Shown piece after piece: positions 12,801-23,560 of a DNA stretch of 64,000 bases. The notes beneath the pieces were generated by a model. The model was not told the origin of the DNA and made no database searches. It saw only the letters and a program-made list of their open reading frames with translations. The translations under genes and the position numbers were made by a program. Source of the stretch: Euwallacea fornicatus (taxonomy: Eukaryota; Arthropoda; Insecta; Coleoptera; Curculionidae); the NCBI RefSeq assembly GCF_040115645.1, contig NC_089563.1, positions 310,001 to 374,000 of the forward strand, written 5' to 3'. Numbering within the stretch: position 1 is the first letter of the stretch; every line of letters begins with the position of its first letter.

Positions 12801-15800
12801 ATAATACCGCAGATTGTTTGAGTGAAAATAAGTCGATTTAACTAAACTTCCCTCAGTCCAAAAGTTGATAATTATGGAGCTACAGGGTGTTAAAGTTGAA
12901 AAAAAAAATCACATTTTCTTTAATATCTTTCGATTTCTTTGAGTTAATTTCACGAAATTTCATATTTGAGGGTGTTTTAGGATACGAAATTCAAATTTAT
13001 TAACGATTTAGTTGTTTCTTCTAGGGAGCGCCACAAGCGACCATTAGGACACATTTAAATCTCTGTAACTTTTTCGTGCCACGGTGTATATTATTTTGGT
13101 ATTTAAAAACCTTTTTCCCTACCTTTTATACTTAGAAAAGGTATACTTTATTGACGTCGCTAGAAGCAACGGTTTTGGAGAAAAATGCATCTAAGCCTGA
13201 TGATGCATGCAAATTACCTTAAAATTATTTTCCGTTAAAAAAAATTAAGTTTTTCAAAAATAATTTTCAGTAAAGGTATAACAATAAGTTTTCAAAATCA
13301 GATATTATTAAATAGAAAACAAAAATAATAATTAACAAAGAAACAACAACAAGCGAGAATAACACTTACTAATTAATTAAATTAACTTATGTAAATTGTT
13401 GGTTTAATTTTTTTTCATTTAATCTGCTATCATAACAAATGTTCAAAGTGTTTACTATTTTCCTGTATGCATAAGTTCATTCTTTTTAAGAAATTACATT
13501 GTACTCTAAACAATATTTCAGGGGTATTCTTCAATAATTCCACTTCATGAATTATTCTTGCCTCCAATTCTTGTCGTGTATGAAATGGAGATGCATAAAC
13601 TTTTGATTTCAAGGCACCCCATAAAAAAAATCACAGGGTGTTAAGTCTGGTGATCGAGCCGGCCAATTCACAGGTGCATCACCTCCTCTTCCAATCCATT
13701 TTTTTTTTTTTTTTGGAATTTGGAATTCTACGGAAAGGATATTTTTCCTTGTAAACTCGTACACTTTTTTGACTATTACAACGGCAAAATCCATAAACTA
13801 ACAGCATATCCACCATTTCAGAATAAGTGAATTTATTGGCCATACTTATGGATATTTACAGAAACAAGAAGCGAAACTGACAAGAAAAACTGAGGGCTAA
13901 ATAAAAAAACTGACATTTGAGAAACAAATTCAAGTGTTAAAATGTCAATTAAAAACATAGCCAACTGAGTTATTTACTGAAAAGCGCCAACGCAAATATG
14001 CAGCGCATTAGCATTATGCGTTTTTCTCCAAAACCGTTGCTTCTAGCGACGTCAATAAAGTATACCTTTTCTAAGTATAAAAGGTAGGGAAAAAGGTTTT
14101 TAAATACCAAAATAATATACACCGTGGCACGAAAAAGTTACAGAGATTTAAATGTGTCCTAATGGTCGCTTGTGGCGCCCCCTAGAAGAAACAACTAAAT
14201 CGTTAATAAATTTGAATTTCGTATCCTAAAACACCCTCAAATATGAAATTTCGTGAAATTAACTCAAAGAAATCGAAAGATATTAAAGAAAATGTGATTT
14301 TTTTTTTTAACTTTAACACCCTGTAGCTCCATAATTATCAACTTTTGGACTGAGGGAAGTTTAGTTAAATCGACTTATTTTCACTCAAACTATCTGCGGT
14401 ATTATTTTGGCCACGTAATTCGAGGACACCCTGTATATTTCGTGTTGTATGATGTCAATTCAAGATACCAGAACCCATTTCATATACTTAAAGTTGAAAG
14501 AAAATTGTTCCTGGCTAGAGTCTTTGATAAAAAGTTTTAATTTATTTATAAAAAGAATTACGGTCTTGTAAATTTTATTCTTCAGCTAAAGGCAGCTTCG
14601 TGAAATTAACTCTAATCTGGATACGTGTTGTGAGGGATAAAATATTTTTTTATAAAAAAGCTCTACTCAAAGGCACGTCAGGTGCATATCCGTGCTTGCT
14701 GTAAAAGCGAGATTGTTTTGTTTTCTGTTATTAAATTAAAAAAAGCTTTACAACAGTGAAACTTGGACTTAGATGCATAAATTACTCGTAAAAAATGACA
14801 CATTTGGCTTTTAACTACGAACACGAAAATCTCCCGCATTTGTAGTTTTTTCTGTTTTATTTCAGCTTTAAGTAGTACTAGATCCCCTTCAATGCGTAGA
14901 ATGAGGCAAATTCTAGATTTAGAGAGCGTGAGATCGGGTGCGGCACCAAGTCCAGTACCCACTCCTAGTGGGACTCTTCCTAGGGGTCAAAGACAGCTGG
15001 ATATCAATCCTGCAGGTGAAATTTTAACTATCAAAACTTTTCCACGATTTACCAATGATAATTTTCAGAATTCCTTAAATACAAAATCGATAAACCAGGT
15101 TTACCCGGAGGCACTTCTTTAACTGGATTGTCACAGTTGGCCAGCACCAACTTACCTTCTTCTGCTGATGAACCTGTTAGTGGCATGTTGTGGGTGCATC
15201 TCTTGGCAGGTAGGGGTCTACGGGCGTCCACAGGAACTTCTGCGGCTACCACTCCAGTTACGCCAAGTGGAGGAGTACCAGCTATAGGAGGTAAATCGTC
15301 TGGAAAACTGTAAAAACTGTCATATAATTATACTTTTGTCGTTTTCCTATGGCAGGCTCGACAGGGGTCAGAGATTTGTATTGCGTGCTAGAATGCGATC
15401 GCGTGCATAAGGCCCGGACTGTGGTAAGTCAAATTTACCATATTGGTATTACCAAAATTCAACTTCTGAGTTGTGAACTTTTTAAGAAATCTTGAAACTC
15501 TCGATTTGGATTATTTATGAATGTTATTTTGCTGATACGGAGTGTTTGTTTTTGGAGCTTAACCATAAGGTCCAGGATAACCACAAAAGATACGAAATCG
15601 CTCAAGGGTTCAAACACAACTTTGTCCCAATTTATACGAACTTGCAACTTTATGATTATCTAAAGCCTCACGGTTGAGCTCCAGAAACGGACGAACCGCA
15701 AGCCTGATAAGATCAATCCATATTAACATCACTTGGTTTAATTATGTGTAATCAATACTTCAGGTAAGAACCGGCGATCTTGTATTCGACTGGGACGAAA

Positions 15801-18800
15801 GCTTCGAACTCGATTTAGTCAACAACAAAGAATTAGATTTGTTAATTTACTCCTGGGATCCTCAATATCGACACAAGCTTTGCTACAAAGGCTCTGTATA
15901 CCTTCCTACTTTGCTCAAATCTGGTCCGATACACCAGTTGGCATTAAAAATTGAACCCAGAGGTAAGTTTCAGTTTTGATCAGTCACTAGAAATGCGATA
16001 AATATTAATTACCGCATGAAGAGATAGACCATCTTTTATGAAAGATAAATTGAAACTTAAATTATAAACCTCAGCGTGTGTTCATTTGAAGTTGATAAAT
16101 GAGAAATCTAGATCGTGTACCTTCCGTTTATATTAACTGAGTGATTAATAATTCTCCCTGATGTGGGCAATTTTTTGCAGCTTTTGAATATGCTTTAAGA
16201 TCATTAAGATTGTCTGCTCTTGGAGTGCAAAATTATTATTTAAATTTTCCCACTAACGGCTTTATTATTCTCCGATTTGTAGGCACATTGTATTTGAGAC
16301 TGAGGTACACAGATTCACAATCCTTGTACAGAAGAAGACCTCTTTCTACGTTAACTTTATCAAGAACGACCCCATTGTTTGGGGTCGATCTAGAGACTGT
16401 GGTAAGTAACGGCGAATAATTTTCTTATAAAATTCCATATGTGAGTACTTTTTGCAGGTAAACCGAGAGAATAAGACTGGAGGTGTTCCAGGAGGAGTCG
16501 CTACTGGACTAGTAACCGGTAGTCAACAAAACATTCCTATCATAGTCAAGCGTTGTGTGGAAGAAGTAGAACGGCGAGGATTGGATATAATTGGTTTGTA
16601 CCGTCTGTGTGGTTCGGCAACCAAGAAACGAATCCTCAGAGAAGCGTTCGAGCGCAATAGTCGATCAGTAGACTTAAGCCCAGATAATGTTCCCGACATC
16701 AATGTAATCACTGGGGTACTAAAAGATTATTTAAGGGAACTACCGGAACCTCTATTCACGAAATGTTTGTATCAAATGATGGTCGATGCCTTGGGAGTAT
16801 GTTTACCTGATGATCCTGAAGGCAATGCGAAGCTGATGTTCTCCATTTTGGATTGTCTACCCAGAATCAATCGAGTAAGGTCAATTTCGTCACCGAAACT
16901 TCTCCTGTAACCATATGTTGCAGGCAACGTTGATTTTCCTCATGGACCATTTGGCACTAGTAGTATCGGCCTCTGATCGCAATAAAATGAATGCCCAAAA
17001 CTTGGCCACTGCCCTTGCTCCTCCGTTGATGCTTCAGTCAGGGGATACCATGACTCCCACCTCGAAGAGCCATGAATTGGAGTACCAACAACCCATTAGT
17101 GTTTTGCGTTATTTGTTGCAAATATGGCCTACACCTAAGCATCATTCAGGTAATGCTATAAAAGATGAATGTTATGTTATTATTATCTTTACCTACACCG
17201 AAAAATTATAACAATAATATTACTTAGGAACTTTTAAAAAACACTAAATGATTTTTTATCTCCTTCGCTTAGAAGGAATAGAAGTGCAGTAAATTTTAAA
17301 TCAATAAACAGTATAGAAGGTTGTCGTACACGATCTGAAAGTATTGAGAAATCAATAGGCTGGTCGAGTGGTTTGAAAAACAAATTTCACTGAAATCGTT
17401 ATTTTCGGCTATCTCTAACCGTTTAGAAGCAATCGGACTAGTTCATACTACTGGGACACCCTGTATAAGTGAAAATTCGACACCAGAAAGATCTACAAAA
17501 ATTTCTTCTAACAGTTCACTGCCAAACTTTTGAACTTGCTCGCGACACTACTATTGCTTAACGCTGACACCGCTGAATGTGAAGACTTACAACATTACTG
17601 TCACCCTCATGAATTTTTTAAACTCATTTAATAGTTTACACTTAGTAACATCTATCATCGCTTTAATTGCTAGTACTATCTAAGTGCACCAGTGCGTAGT
17701 TGGCTTGGTACAAGCACTAGTTAGCGGTGTTGGTGTTGAGGGTAGTGTTGGTATTGAGAGGGGGCCTTTCCAGACAGGTCGGCGCGGCAGGCCGCCCGGG
17801 CCGCGTGGAGACAGTCGCAGTGCGTGTCCAGCGGAAGTGTCGGGGGCGCGAGTAGGGCAGTCTCGGCCCTCAGCGGCTCCGTGTCCTCCTCCTCCTCGCT
17901 CAGCAGTCTCGGCCCAGCCGCGAGGCCCACTGCCACAGGTCCCATCACACCAGATACTCGTAAGTTACATTGTTTTACACACCACGTCTATATTTATTGT
18001 CGCTTGGAAGCAGCGCGGGCGACTTTTACCAAGGAGAGCGTTGCTCTTCCTAGAGTATAGAATTTCGTCGCGTATTTTGATCTATTACAACGCTGAAGTA
18101 AATAAAGTTGCTGTTTTCGCTGCTTCCACTAGATGCGCGAACTATGAAGTAGGAGCAGTCGAGTTGTCAGAGGCTTATTCTTGCTAAATGTTAAAATTTA
18201 TTTGCTAAAAGTATTAGTTGACGTTACAGGGCCCATCATCAGCAAGCAAAGGTCCCTACCGTCCGCTCTCTCCGCGAGTAGGCCCATCAGTGGGGGCGGG
18301 CCAGGGGGCATCATCGGTGGCATCGGCATCCCCAGGGCCCCTCAAGCCCCGACATGTGATAGTATCCTCTCCAGGTTCGCCAAGCAGTAGTAGCGATTCC
18401 CAATCGGGTTCCGACTCCGTCAAACACTGCCTGCCCGGCCGCGTTAGTTCTCCGGCCATTCGCGCCTCCCCCTCCGCCCAAACGATGTTGCGATCCTCGT
18501 CTTCGGTGGCTATGGGATCTCCAAGTCTCCGCCATTCTCCCTCGACGACTTTAGCCTCCTCCATGGGATCTCCAGCTAGTGGGCCTAGAAATTCGCCTTC
18601 AATCACTAGTATCAGTAGAGCATCACCTAATGTACTTAGTCAGGTATGCACAACTCATTCATCGTGAGTATATTTAAGAAGTGTATACTTTCTCTTAAAC
18701 AGGTTACACGATCTAGTTCTCCCGCTATGCAGGCCAGCTCTGCAGGTTTGAACGTGACCCTAGGCGGACCCTCTCCGTCATTTTCGTCACTCTCCGGCCT

Positions 18801-20700
18801 ACAAAGCACCATTTCCAATATTGGAACCACAGCTAGCAGCATGTATGGACTTTACACGCAACCATCCCAACCAACGTACGCCAGTACCAACCCATTCCTC
18901 ACTGGGGCCTACATGTCTTACAATCCGGGAGAAACTAGTTACGCTGATAAGTTCAACACAATCGGATCAACGAAGGACATTAAGTCATTTTTCGAAAGTT
19001 ATTCAACCGATTCAACCAGCAAGTATCCAACTAAGCTGGCGACGACTTATGAAACTGAATCTGGCACTGGCAACGAATCCCTTTACAGTACCACCAAGTA
19101 CAATACCATTGGTAGCAAATACCAGGAGCAAAAATCGAGTTATTTGTCTTCGGCATATTCTGCCTTGGAAGCAAAGTATAGTTCGAGCAAGAATGGTAAG
19201 TTATTCAAATGATTATTTGTCTATATAAATTAGAACAGTTGCTCAGTAGGAAAACATTTTGAATTGTTGATAAATCAAGGACTGGCAATTTTATTGTGAA
19301 AACAATTTCCATTCGAAGTATCAGACGGATCAGGGACAGGAGTTTTCAAACTTTTTCTTATATTCGAATAATAACACATAATTTTTTGCTTTTTTATTGC
19401 TGAATGCATTGTCTATTTAAAGCGTAATATTTAAACACATTTTTGTTCAGTTTGAGTTGGGCACTTGGGCCTCAGCTGAAAAATTTTAATATTTTAAATT
19501 ATATCGTAGGAGCACCGTACAATTTAAATTAAAAATATCAGACTTGTTGAGAAAAAAAAATTACAAACTTAATGTTTTGTTTCCATCTTTCTGTTATACG
19601 ATATTTGAATAAGTAGTTTGCTGAAATTTTTCGCGTAACTGGACTTACATTCGTACATGAATTACTCATTCCATTTTCATTTGTTGTGAGGAAATAATTT
19701 TTTTCTTTGGCAAAACAGAGAATTTTAATATCAGACCGACCAGGGCCAAGAGTTATATAACATTTATTATTATTATTTTATGTCGAAATGTCGGGACAGT
19801 AATAAGAATAATTTCTATTTTTGGAGACAACATATGGCAATAAAAAAGCTGAGTCGAATGCACAAAATATTTTTATGACTTGTTAAAATCACTTGTACAT
19901 TTGACAATACTCGAGGGTATACAGGGAAGAAGAAAAGCGGAGAAAGCATAAATAAAATTGTTTTGCATATTTTAAAGTAGTGGATGCCAACCAATTATGT
20001 ATATTTAATAGTGTTTATTGAAAATTTAGCAGAAAGCCTCGAAAGTAAAGCACAAAGGAGCACCGAAGCTTTGAAAATATTTTCTCAAACACGATAGCGA
20101 AACATGAATATTGAAACCTGATGCACTTTCATGAGGAATTTCAACCTCTCAACCTGTCAGTTAAATTATCAGAGGGATGAACTTTTTATTATCGCACAGT
20201 TATATCGGACTTGTTTAGAGTTCGAACAGAAAAACAAACCATTGAATCTTTTGCGAAGTACCTCTGAGCTCAAATGAACCAAATTAACTGTAAATGTATG
20301 AAGAATGTTAAATATGTATTTCCTAAAACATTCTAAAGTTCTAACACTATTTGAAGAAATCAAACTGCATATTAATTTATTATCTCGTTAACATATGCGG
20401 AGCTTCGACTAGTTCAAAAAATCTTCTTAACGTATTTGAATTTTGGGTTTTACTAGTTTTATCACCTAACCTGGTAGATCCAGCAACTCAAAGCTCTTAG
20501 TTTTTAGAATTTTCAGCTGATTATTTTCTTCCTCAGATGGCGTTTATGAAAGTGGGCACACATCATCCCAAATCAGCTCTTCCGGACTATTACAAGTGGA
20601 GGAGACACCAACTCCCACCAGCAGCATCGAAACCGAGGACAGTGTAACCATAGAAGTCGGAGAGAAAGACGTGGAAGGCGATGGAGAACAATCTGACTGA
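3814..20700 (+). CDS. RhoGAP100F: syd-1 / RhoGAP100F synaptic scaffold with PDZ, C2 and RhoGAP domains (3' exons)
   Basis: Twenty exons: 3814-4061, 5031-5198, 5258-5449, 5960-6154, 6615-6788, 6939-7067, 7393-7499, 9954-10096, 10153-10282, 14866-15015, 15069-15290, 15356-15423, 15764-15962, 16283-16401, 16458-16874, 16924-17149, 17774-17959, 18243-18643, 18703-19195, 20537-20700. They sum to 4131 nt (1376 residues) with one open frame from phase 0 to TGA. In order they encode the end of a PDZ domain (VGDEILAVN), a long Ser/Arg/Tyr-rich linker, a C2 domain (GMLWVHLLAGRGLR), a RhoGAP domain with GLYRLCG, and a low-complexity Ser/Pro tail ending EQSD. The family (worm SYD-1, fly RhoGAP100F, vertebrate SYDE) organises presynaptic active zones. 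The 18243 acceptor is the least certain junction: it was chosen because only it keeps the frame (TPDT|P-SKGPYRPLSP). Confidence 0.9.
4146..4877. mobile_element. Diverged MITE with TACAGGG-type ends in a syd-1 intron
   Basis: The left end ACACAGGGCGTTTCCAAAAA at about 4148 is matched by the inverted right end TTTTTAGAAACACCCTGTA at 4859-4877. Similarity continues inward for roughly 150 bp on each side, for example CTTATGCTTATAAATTGTTT against the inverse of 4785-4815. No coding sequence is seen inside. It lies in the intron after the PDZ exon. Confidence 0.6.
8449..8650. repeat. Solo terminus of a TACAGGGTG element
   Basis: TATATACAGGGTGATCC at 8450 looks like the left end of another mariner-like MITE, but no matching right end was found nearby. 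The fragment runs into the (TA)n tract and the complete MITE that starts at 8651, so it may be a truncated copy or one split by that insertion. Confidence 0.35.
8651..9385. mobile_element. MITE with about 265-bp terminal inverted repeats, each carrying two TACAGGGTG motifs
   Basis: The left arm 8651-8910 and right arm 9120-9385 are near-exact inverted copies. The outer ends are TACAGGGTGG and its complement CTACCCTGTA. A second terminus, TACAGGGTGTTC at about 8776, has its inverted partner GAACACCCTGTATA at about 9250. About 200 bp of unrelated AT-rich sequence separates the arms and no transposase is left. It sits in the 2.4 kb syd-1 intron 7500-9953. The high arm identity points to a fairly recent insertion. 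Confidence 0.85.
10330..12645 (+). mobile_element. Long-TIR mariner-like transposon with degenerate transposase
   Basis: The outer ends are TACAGGGTGTCCCATTTAAA at 10330 and the inverse ATGGGACACCCTGTA ending at 12645. The inverted arms extend about 400 bp (10330-10745 and 12240-12645) with visible divergence. The interior carries a decayed transposase in the + direction. It lies in the syd-1 intron 10283-14865. Confidence 0.85.
10878..11878 (+). pseudogene. Degenerate DUF4817/DDE-type mariner-like transposase
   Basis: The N-terminal HTH can be read from ATG 10878 (VQLYAERFPVERVPCWTIFN). After a frameshift near 11090 a second HTH-like part follows (IAADSGISKTTVQRILKENK). Catalytic-region fragments come next: WYQHDNCPAHFT, then a stop and YPDRWIGRGGSVNWPPRWPD. 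These match the family pattern 'QQDGAPPH..' and '[19 protein letters not shown]'. Several stops and frameshifts make it inactive. This is the coding remnant of the element at 10330-12645. Confidence 0.75.
12771..14435 (-). mobile_element. Internally deleted mariner-like transposon with about 430-bp TIRs
   Basis: The left arm 12771-13200 is inverted at 14010-14435 with only scattered differences. Both ends read TACAGGGTGTCCTCGAATTA and its complement. Inside each arm is another copy of the motif: CTACAGGGTGTTAAAG at about 12882 and its inverse CTTTAACACCCTGTAG at about 14310. The middle contains a shrunken transposase on the minus strand. It is in the same syd-1 intron as the element at 10330-12645, only 125 bp away. 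Confidence 0.88.
13430..13843 (-). pseudogene. Internally deleted DUF4817/DDE transposase remnant
   Basis: Minus strand from ATG at 13843: MANKFTYSEMVDMLLVYGFC and RVYKEKYPFRRIPNSK, the DUF4817-type first HTH. This jumps directly, across an oligo-A/lysine run at about 13700, to [20 protein letters not shown] and PCDFFYG. A frameshift then leads to a C-terminal tail (KSKVYASPFHTRQELEARI) with its stop at 13430. The second HTH and most of the catalytic core are missing, so this is a deletion derivative. Confidence 0.8.
15069..16401 (+). other. C2-domain exons of syd-1
   Basis: Four exons (15069-15290, 15356-15423, 15764-15962, 16283-16401) encode SGMLWVHLLAGRGLR, then a low-complexity Thr/Gly insert, then VRDLYCVLECDRVHKARTV. 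Next come VRTGDLVFDWDESFELDL and ELDLLIYSWDPQYRHKLCYKG, and finally GTLYLRLRYT. The W-(D/N)-E-x-F-E and L-x-(I/V)-Y-x-W-D strands are typical of C2 beta-sandwiches. A Gly/Thr/Pro-rich insert sits in the first loop, where C2 domains that bind calcium place aspartates, so calcium binding cannot be assumed. Confidence 0.8.
16458..17149 (+). other. RhoGAP-domain exons of syd-1 with the arginine finger
   Basis: Two exons (16458-16874, 16924-17149) encode a full RhoGAP fold from NIPIIVKRCVEEVERRG through GLYRLCGS, LKDYLRELPEPLF and NAQNLATALAPPL to LRYLLQIWP. The arginine finger of the GLYRLCG motif is present (codon CGT at 16602-16604). So are the conserved Lys/Arg and Pro of the LKxxLRELPxPL helix and the Asn of the NLA motif. 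From family knowledge these residues are those used for GTP hydrolysis by Rho-family GTPases, so the domain is predicted to be catalytically competent. Confidence 0.88.
17395..17466. repeat. Right end of a truncated TACAGGGTG-type element
   Basis: TACTGGGACACCCTGTATA at 17447-17465 is the inverted terminus shared with the long-TIR elements. No left partner was found within the syd-1 intron 17150-17773, so this is probably a solo or truncated arm. Confidence 0.4.
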
Positions 20701-20762
20701 ATCACTTGCGGTCTGGGCCCCCCTTAATGATAATAGCTTTTTATAATAATAGTGGCAGCACA

Positions 20763-20768
20763 AATAAA
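20763..20768 (+). terminator. Possible poly(A) signal of syd-1
   Basis: AATAAA 63 bases after the syd-1 stop. Further AATAAA copies occur around 21230, so a longer 3' UTR is equally possible. Confidence 0.35.
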
Positions 20769-21338
20769 AGACACGTTTAGAGGTAAAAGAACATCATAAT
20801 CGTAAGATCTAAATACCAGTTATCTAGCTATTTGCATATGTAGGAACTAAATTTTTGAAATTGTGTATTCACTTTTGAAGTTTTTTTACGAATGCTGAAT
20901 TAGGCAAAGCAGTGGTGAGCCGATGTTTCGCAATAAGAATTGTGTCGTTTTTCGAAAGGTGTATACGACTAAATTCTCTCTTAAGCTGGGAAATATGTAA
21001 CAGACATTTTGTCAATCATTAAACTATTCAAAGCTGATAGTTTAAAAGGAGAAATAATATCAGCAACAAGGAGGCAAATTCACCCTTTAAAATATATATC
21101 AGTACTTCGCCATCTTAATACGTGTACTTGCTTTTTAGGAATCAAACTACATAGATACTATAGATTCATTGTTAACTAAATATTTAAAGAAAGTATATGA
21201 TTTTAGTTGGTAGATAAAATGATATTTATTAAATAAAAATAGATGACTACCTAACTGGAATTATAGAGGGTAAGTGTTGTTGAATGTGGCACAATTTGTT
21301 TTCTCTATGAGACATTACTTCAGAAGTGTGATATTGAC

Positions 21339-21980
21339 GTTTAGAATCATCACTCAGAGATGACCGTTAATTTCCCGCTTTAGATGTGCAAACATCTCTT
21401 TCATTTAGTATAATTAACTAATGCTTCGAATTCGGACATTGGATTGCTCATTGTCAACGAGGAAAATGTATCGGGAACGTTATGGTTTGGGGTGCAAAGG
21501 TTAATGGAATTTGAGGTTAATAAAGGAAAAAAGAGCCTTTCATAGGGACAAGTCCATGGGCAGAAATGTTGGTACAGAATAAATTTCTGTTGCAATTGTC
21601 TGAAATTCTGATATGAAAAGAGAAAAAGTAGTGAAATAAAGCAGAGGTGAAACGCGAAACGTTTAGAATGATAACTCAAAGGTGGCGTTTCATTTTCTGT
21701 TTAGAGGTATAAAGATCTCATTCATATAGGAATTCAAGCACGAGTCGTTCGTTGCTCATATTCATTAAAAAACAAGAAAACGTGTAGGAAATGTTACGGG
21801 TTGTTCGAAAATGTAAAAGAAATTTGAGAAATTGTGGTAAACAGTGATAGTTGAATGAGGGAGTTGAAAAAATACAGTACAAATCCACAAGTAACTGAAA
21901 CTGTAGAAGAAACTTCTGTTCTAATCATCAAAAAGTCATAAAACAAGAAGTGATATTCTAAAATCAAAAAGGAAAAAGAA
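21339..21980 (+). repeat. Ancient direct duplication, period about 321 bp, downstream of syd-1
   Basis: CGTTTAGAATCATCACTCA at 21339 recurs as CGTTTAGAATGATAACTCA at 21660. The resemblance continues with TTTAGATGTGCAAACATCTCTTTCAT against TTTAGAGGTATAAAGATCTCATTCAT. Further on, TTGCTCATTGTCAACGAGGAAAA matches TTGCTCATATTCATTAAAAAACA, and GGAACGTTATGGTTTGGGG matches GAAATGTTACGGGTTGTTC. No ORF spans either copy. It could be part of a long syd-1 3' UTR or an old tandem repeat. Confidence 0.5.
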
Positions 21981-22689
21981 TAAAAAAAGCAAAGATGTTG
22001 CCCAAAACTGTTACAGCGTAAAAGTAGTTGAAGGTAACTCTCTATTGAGCGATTGGTTGTCTCCGTAATAATTATTCTTGGAAACGTGAGAAAAAGAATT
22101 GCACAAATTTGGCTTGATTCAAATTTGTCAACCCAAGATGACTTTGTATCTTACATCCACATCTACTGACGAAGAGAATTTATTCTGATCAGTCGATCTC
22201 AACGCAGAAACTTCTTAGAAGCAATTTCTGTACGAGAATAGGGGACGATAAAACGTTCCACTGGTAGATGCAAAAATGCAAAAATGTGTTCCACTAGAAA
22301 TTGCGTCGTCAAAGTAACGGTTACCGTAAGCTTGTACTCCTCTGGGGTGTGGGAAAGTACGACATAACGATAATAATCTTGTTATTCATTCGTGCTGTTA
22401 ACAATATGTCATTTGGATGTTAAAGAAAGCGTACTAGAACCATTTTGATAGTATTCAAAAATGTATAGCAACATTTCCTTTATGTGGCAATGGTTATTAC
22501 TCTTAATACTTACATCGCCTTTCATGAACTTTTCCTTGCTCAAAAACTAATCTTATCTTCAATATTCATAACCATGAAACCTAAACTTAATTTAATCCCA
22601 TCTACAGGGATCTAAATAGAGGTTGAACAGGTCATTCAATACGCAATCATTGCCTCGTCCATTGAATAAGTGTTCAATCGATTTATTTA

Positions 22690-23560
22690 TTAAAAAAAAA
22701 ATCTTTAAATAGGTATTTAGTAGTCGGTATATCCGATGTTACCGTCACAATAAAGTCCCCAATGAGCTTATTCTGTTGAACCTTCATTATGATTTAATGT
22801 TTAATGAAGACCTGTGGGGGATATAATTTGAAATTGATATCATTTAATAAGTCAGTGGTTAACATTATAGTAATATCCCCTGCAAAACAACGATTCGTTC
22901 ATCTAATAACTGAATGAATCATCACTGATTTATTTAGATCTTCTGGAATATAAGTAATTGAGATTGATTAGGCTGGTAAATCTGGGATTAAGACACGATC
23001 GCTTCAATCAGATTCACGGAGATTCGACTCAGATTCCAAACGTGATTAATCAGCCAGTAAAACCGATGTTTGCGTATTTAAAATCGAGTAAATAAAATTA
23101 TTTTTGAAAGCATAATAAAGTGCATTTAAGTATCGCTGATTTGTTCAAATCTGAAAAAATTTCAATTTAGATTAACTGAAGTTAAATCAGATTGATGTGA
23201 ACTATATTCTGATTTCTAATGCGGTTAATGAGCCGACAAAACTGATGTTATATCATAAAGATAAAATCATCTGTAGAAGCATTGAAAATTTCTTTCAATC
23301 GTCGCTGATTGAAGTAAATCGTATGTAAATTGGGGGTAAATGGGTTATTAAGTCCATGGTTAAATCATCACTGGTGCAATTATATCGATATTAATTTAAC
23401 ATTGATTCGATTCGCGGTAATTTATTTTGAAATTTAACAAGACATACTCGCGATTCATAACCGATAATTGCGATTTAGCTCCGCTTTATAAGGAGAAGTT
23501 GCTGAATTTAGCATCATTATTCGGACAGAGGTATAATTATGGAACCATTACATTAAGGCC
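22690..23560 (+). repeat. Decayed tandem repeat with about 179-bp units
   Basis: GATTAATCAGCCAGTAAAACCGATGTT at about 23043 and GGTTAATGAGCCGACAAAACTGATGTT at about 23222 are 179 bp apart. Each is followed 65-75 bp later by (A/G)TCGCTGATT. Weaker copies are GTCGGTATATCCGATGTT (22718) with ATCACTGATT (22919), and TTAGGCTGGTAAATCTGGGATT (22968). The segment is rich in TTAAT/ATTAA motifs. No coding potential is seen. It may be a satellite remnant or a regulatory array. Confidence 0.4.

Noticed and set aside
18256..18606. Minus-strand ORFs opposite the syd-1 tail
   Set aside because: Shadows of the GC-rich Ser/Pro-coding exon on the + strand.
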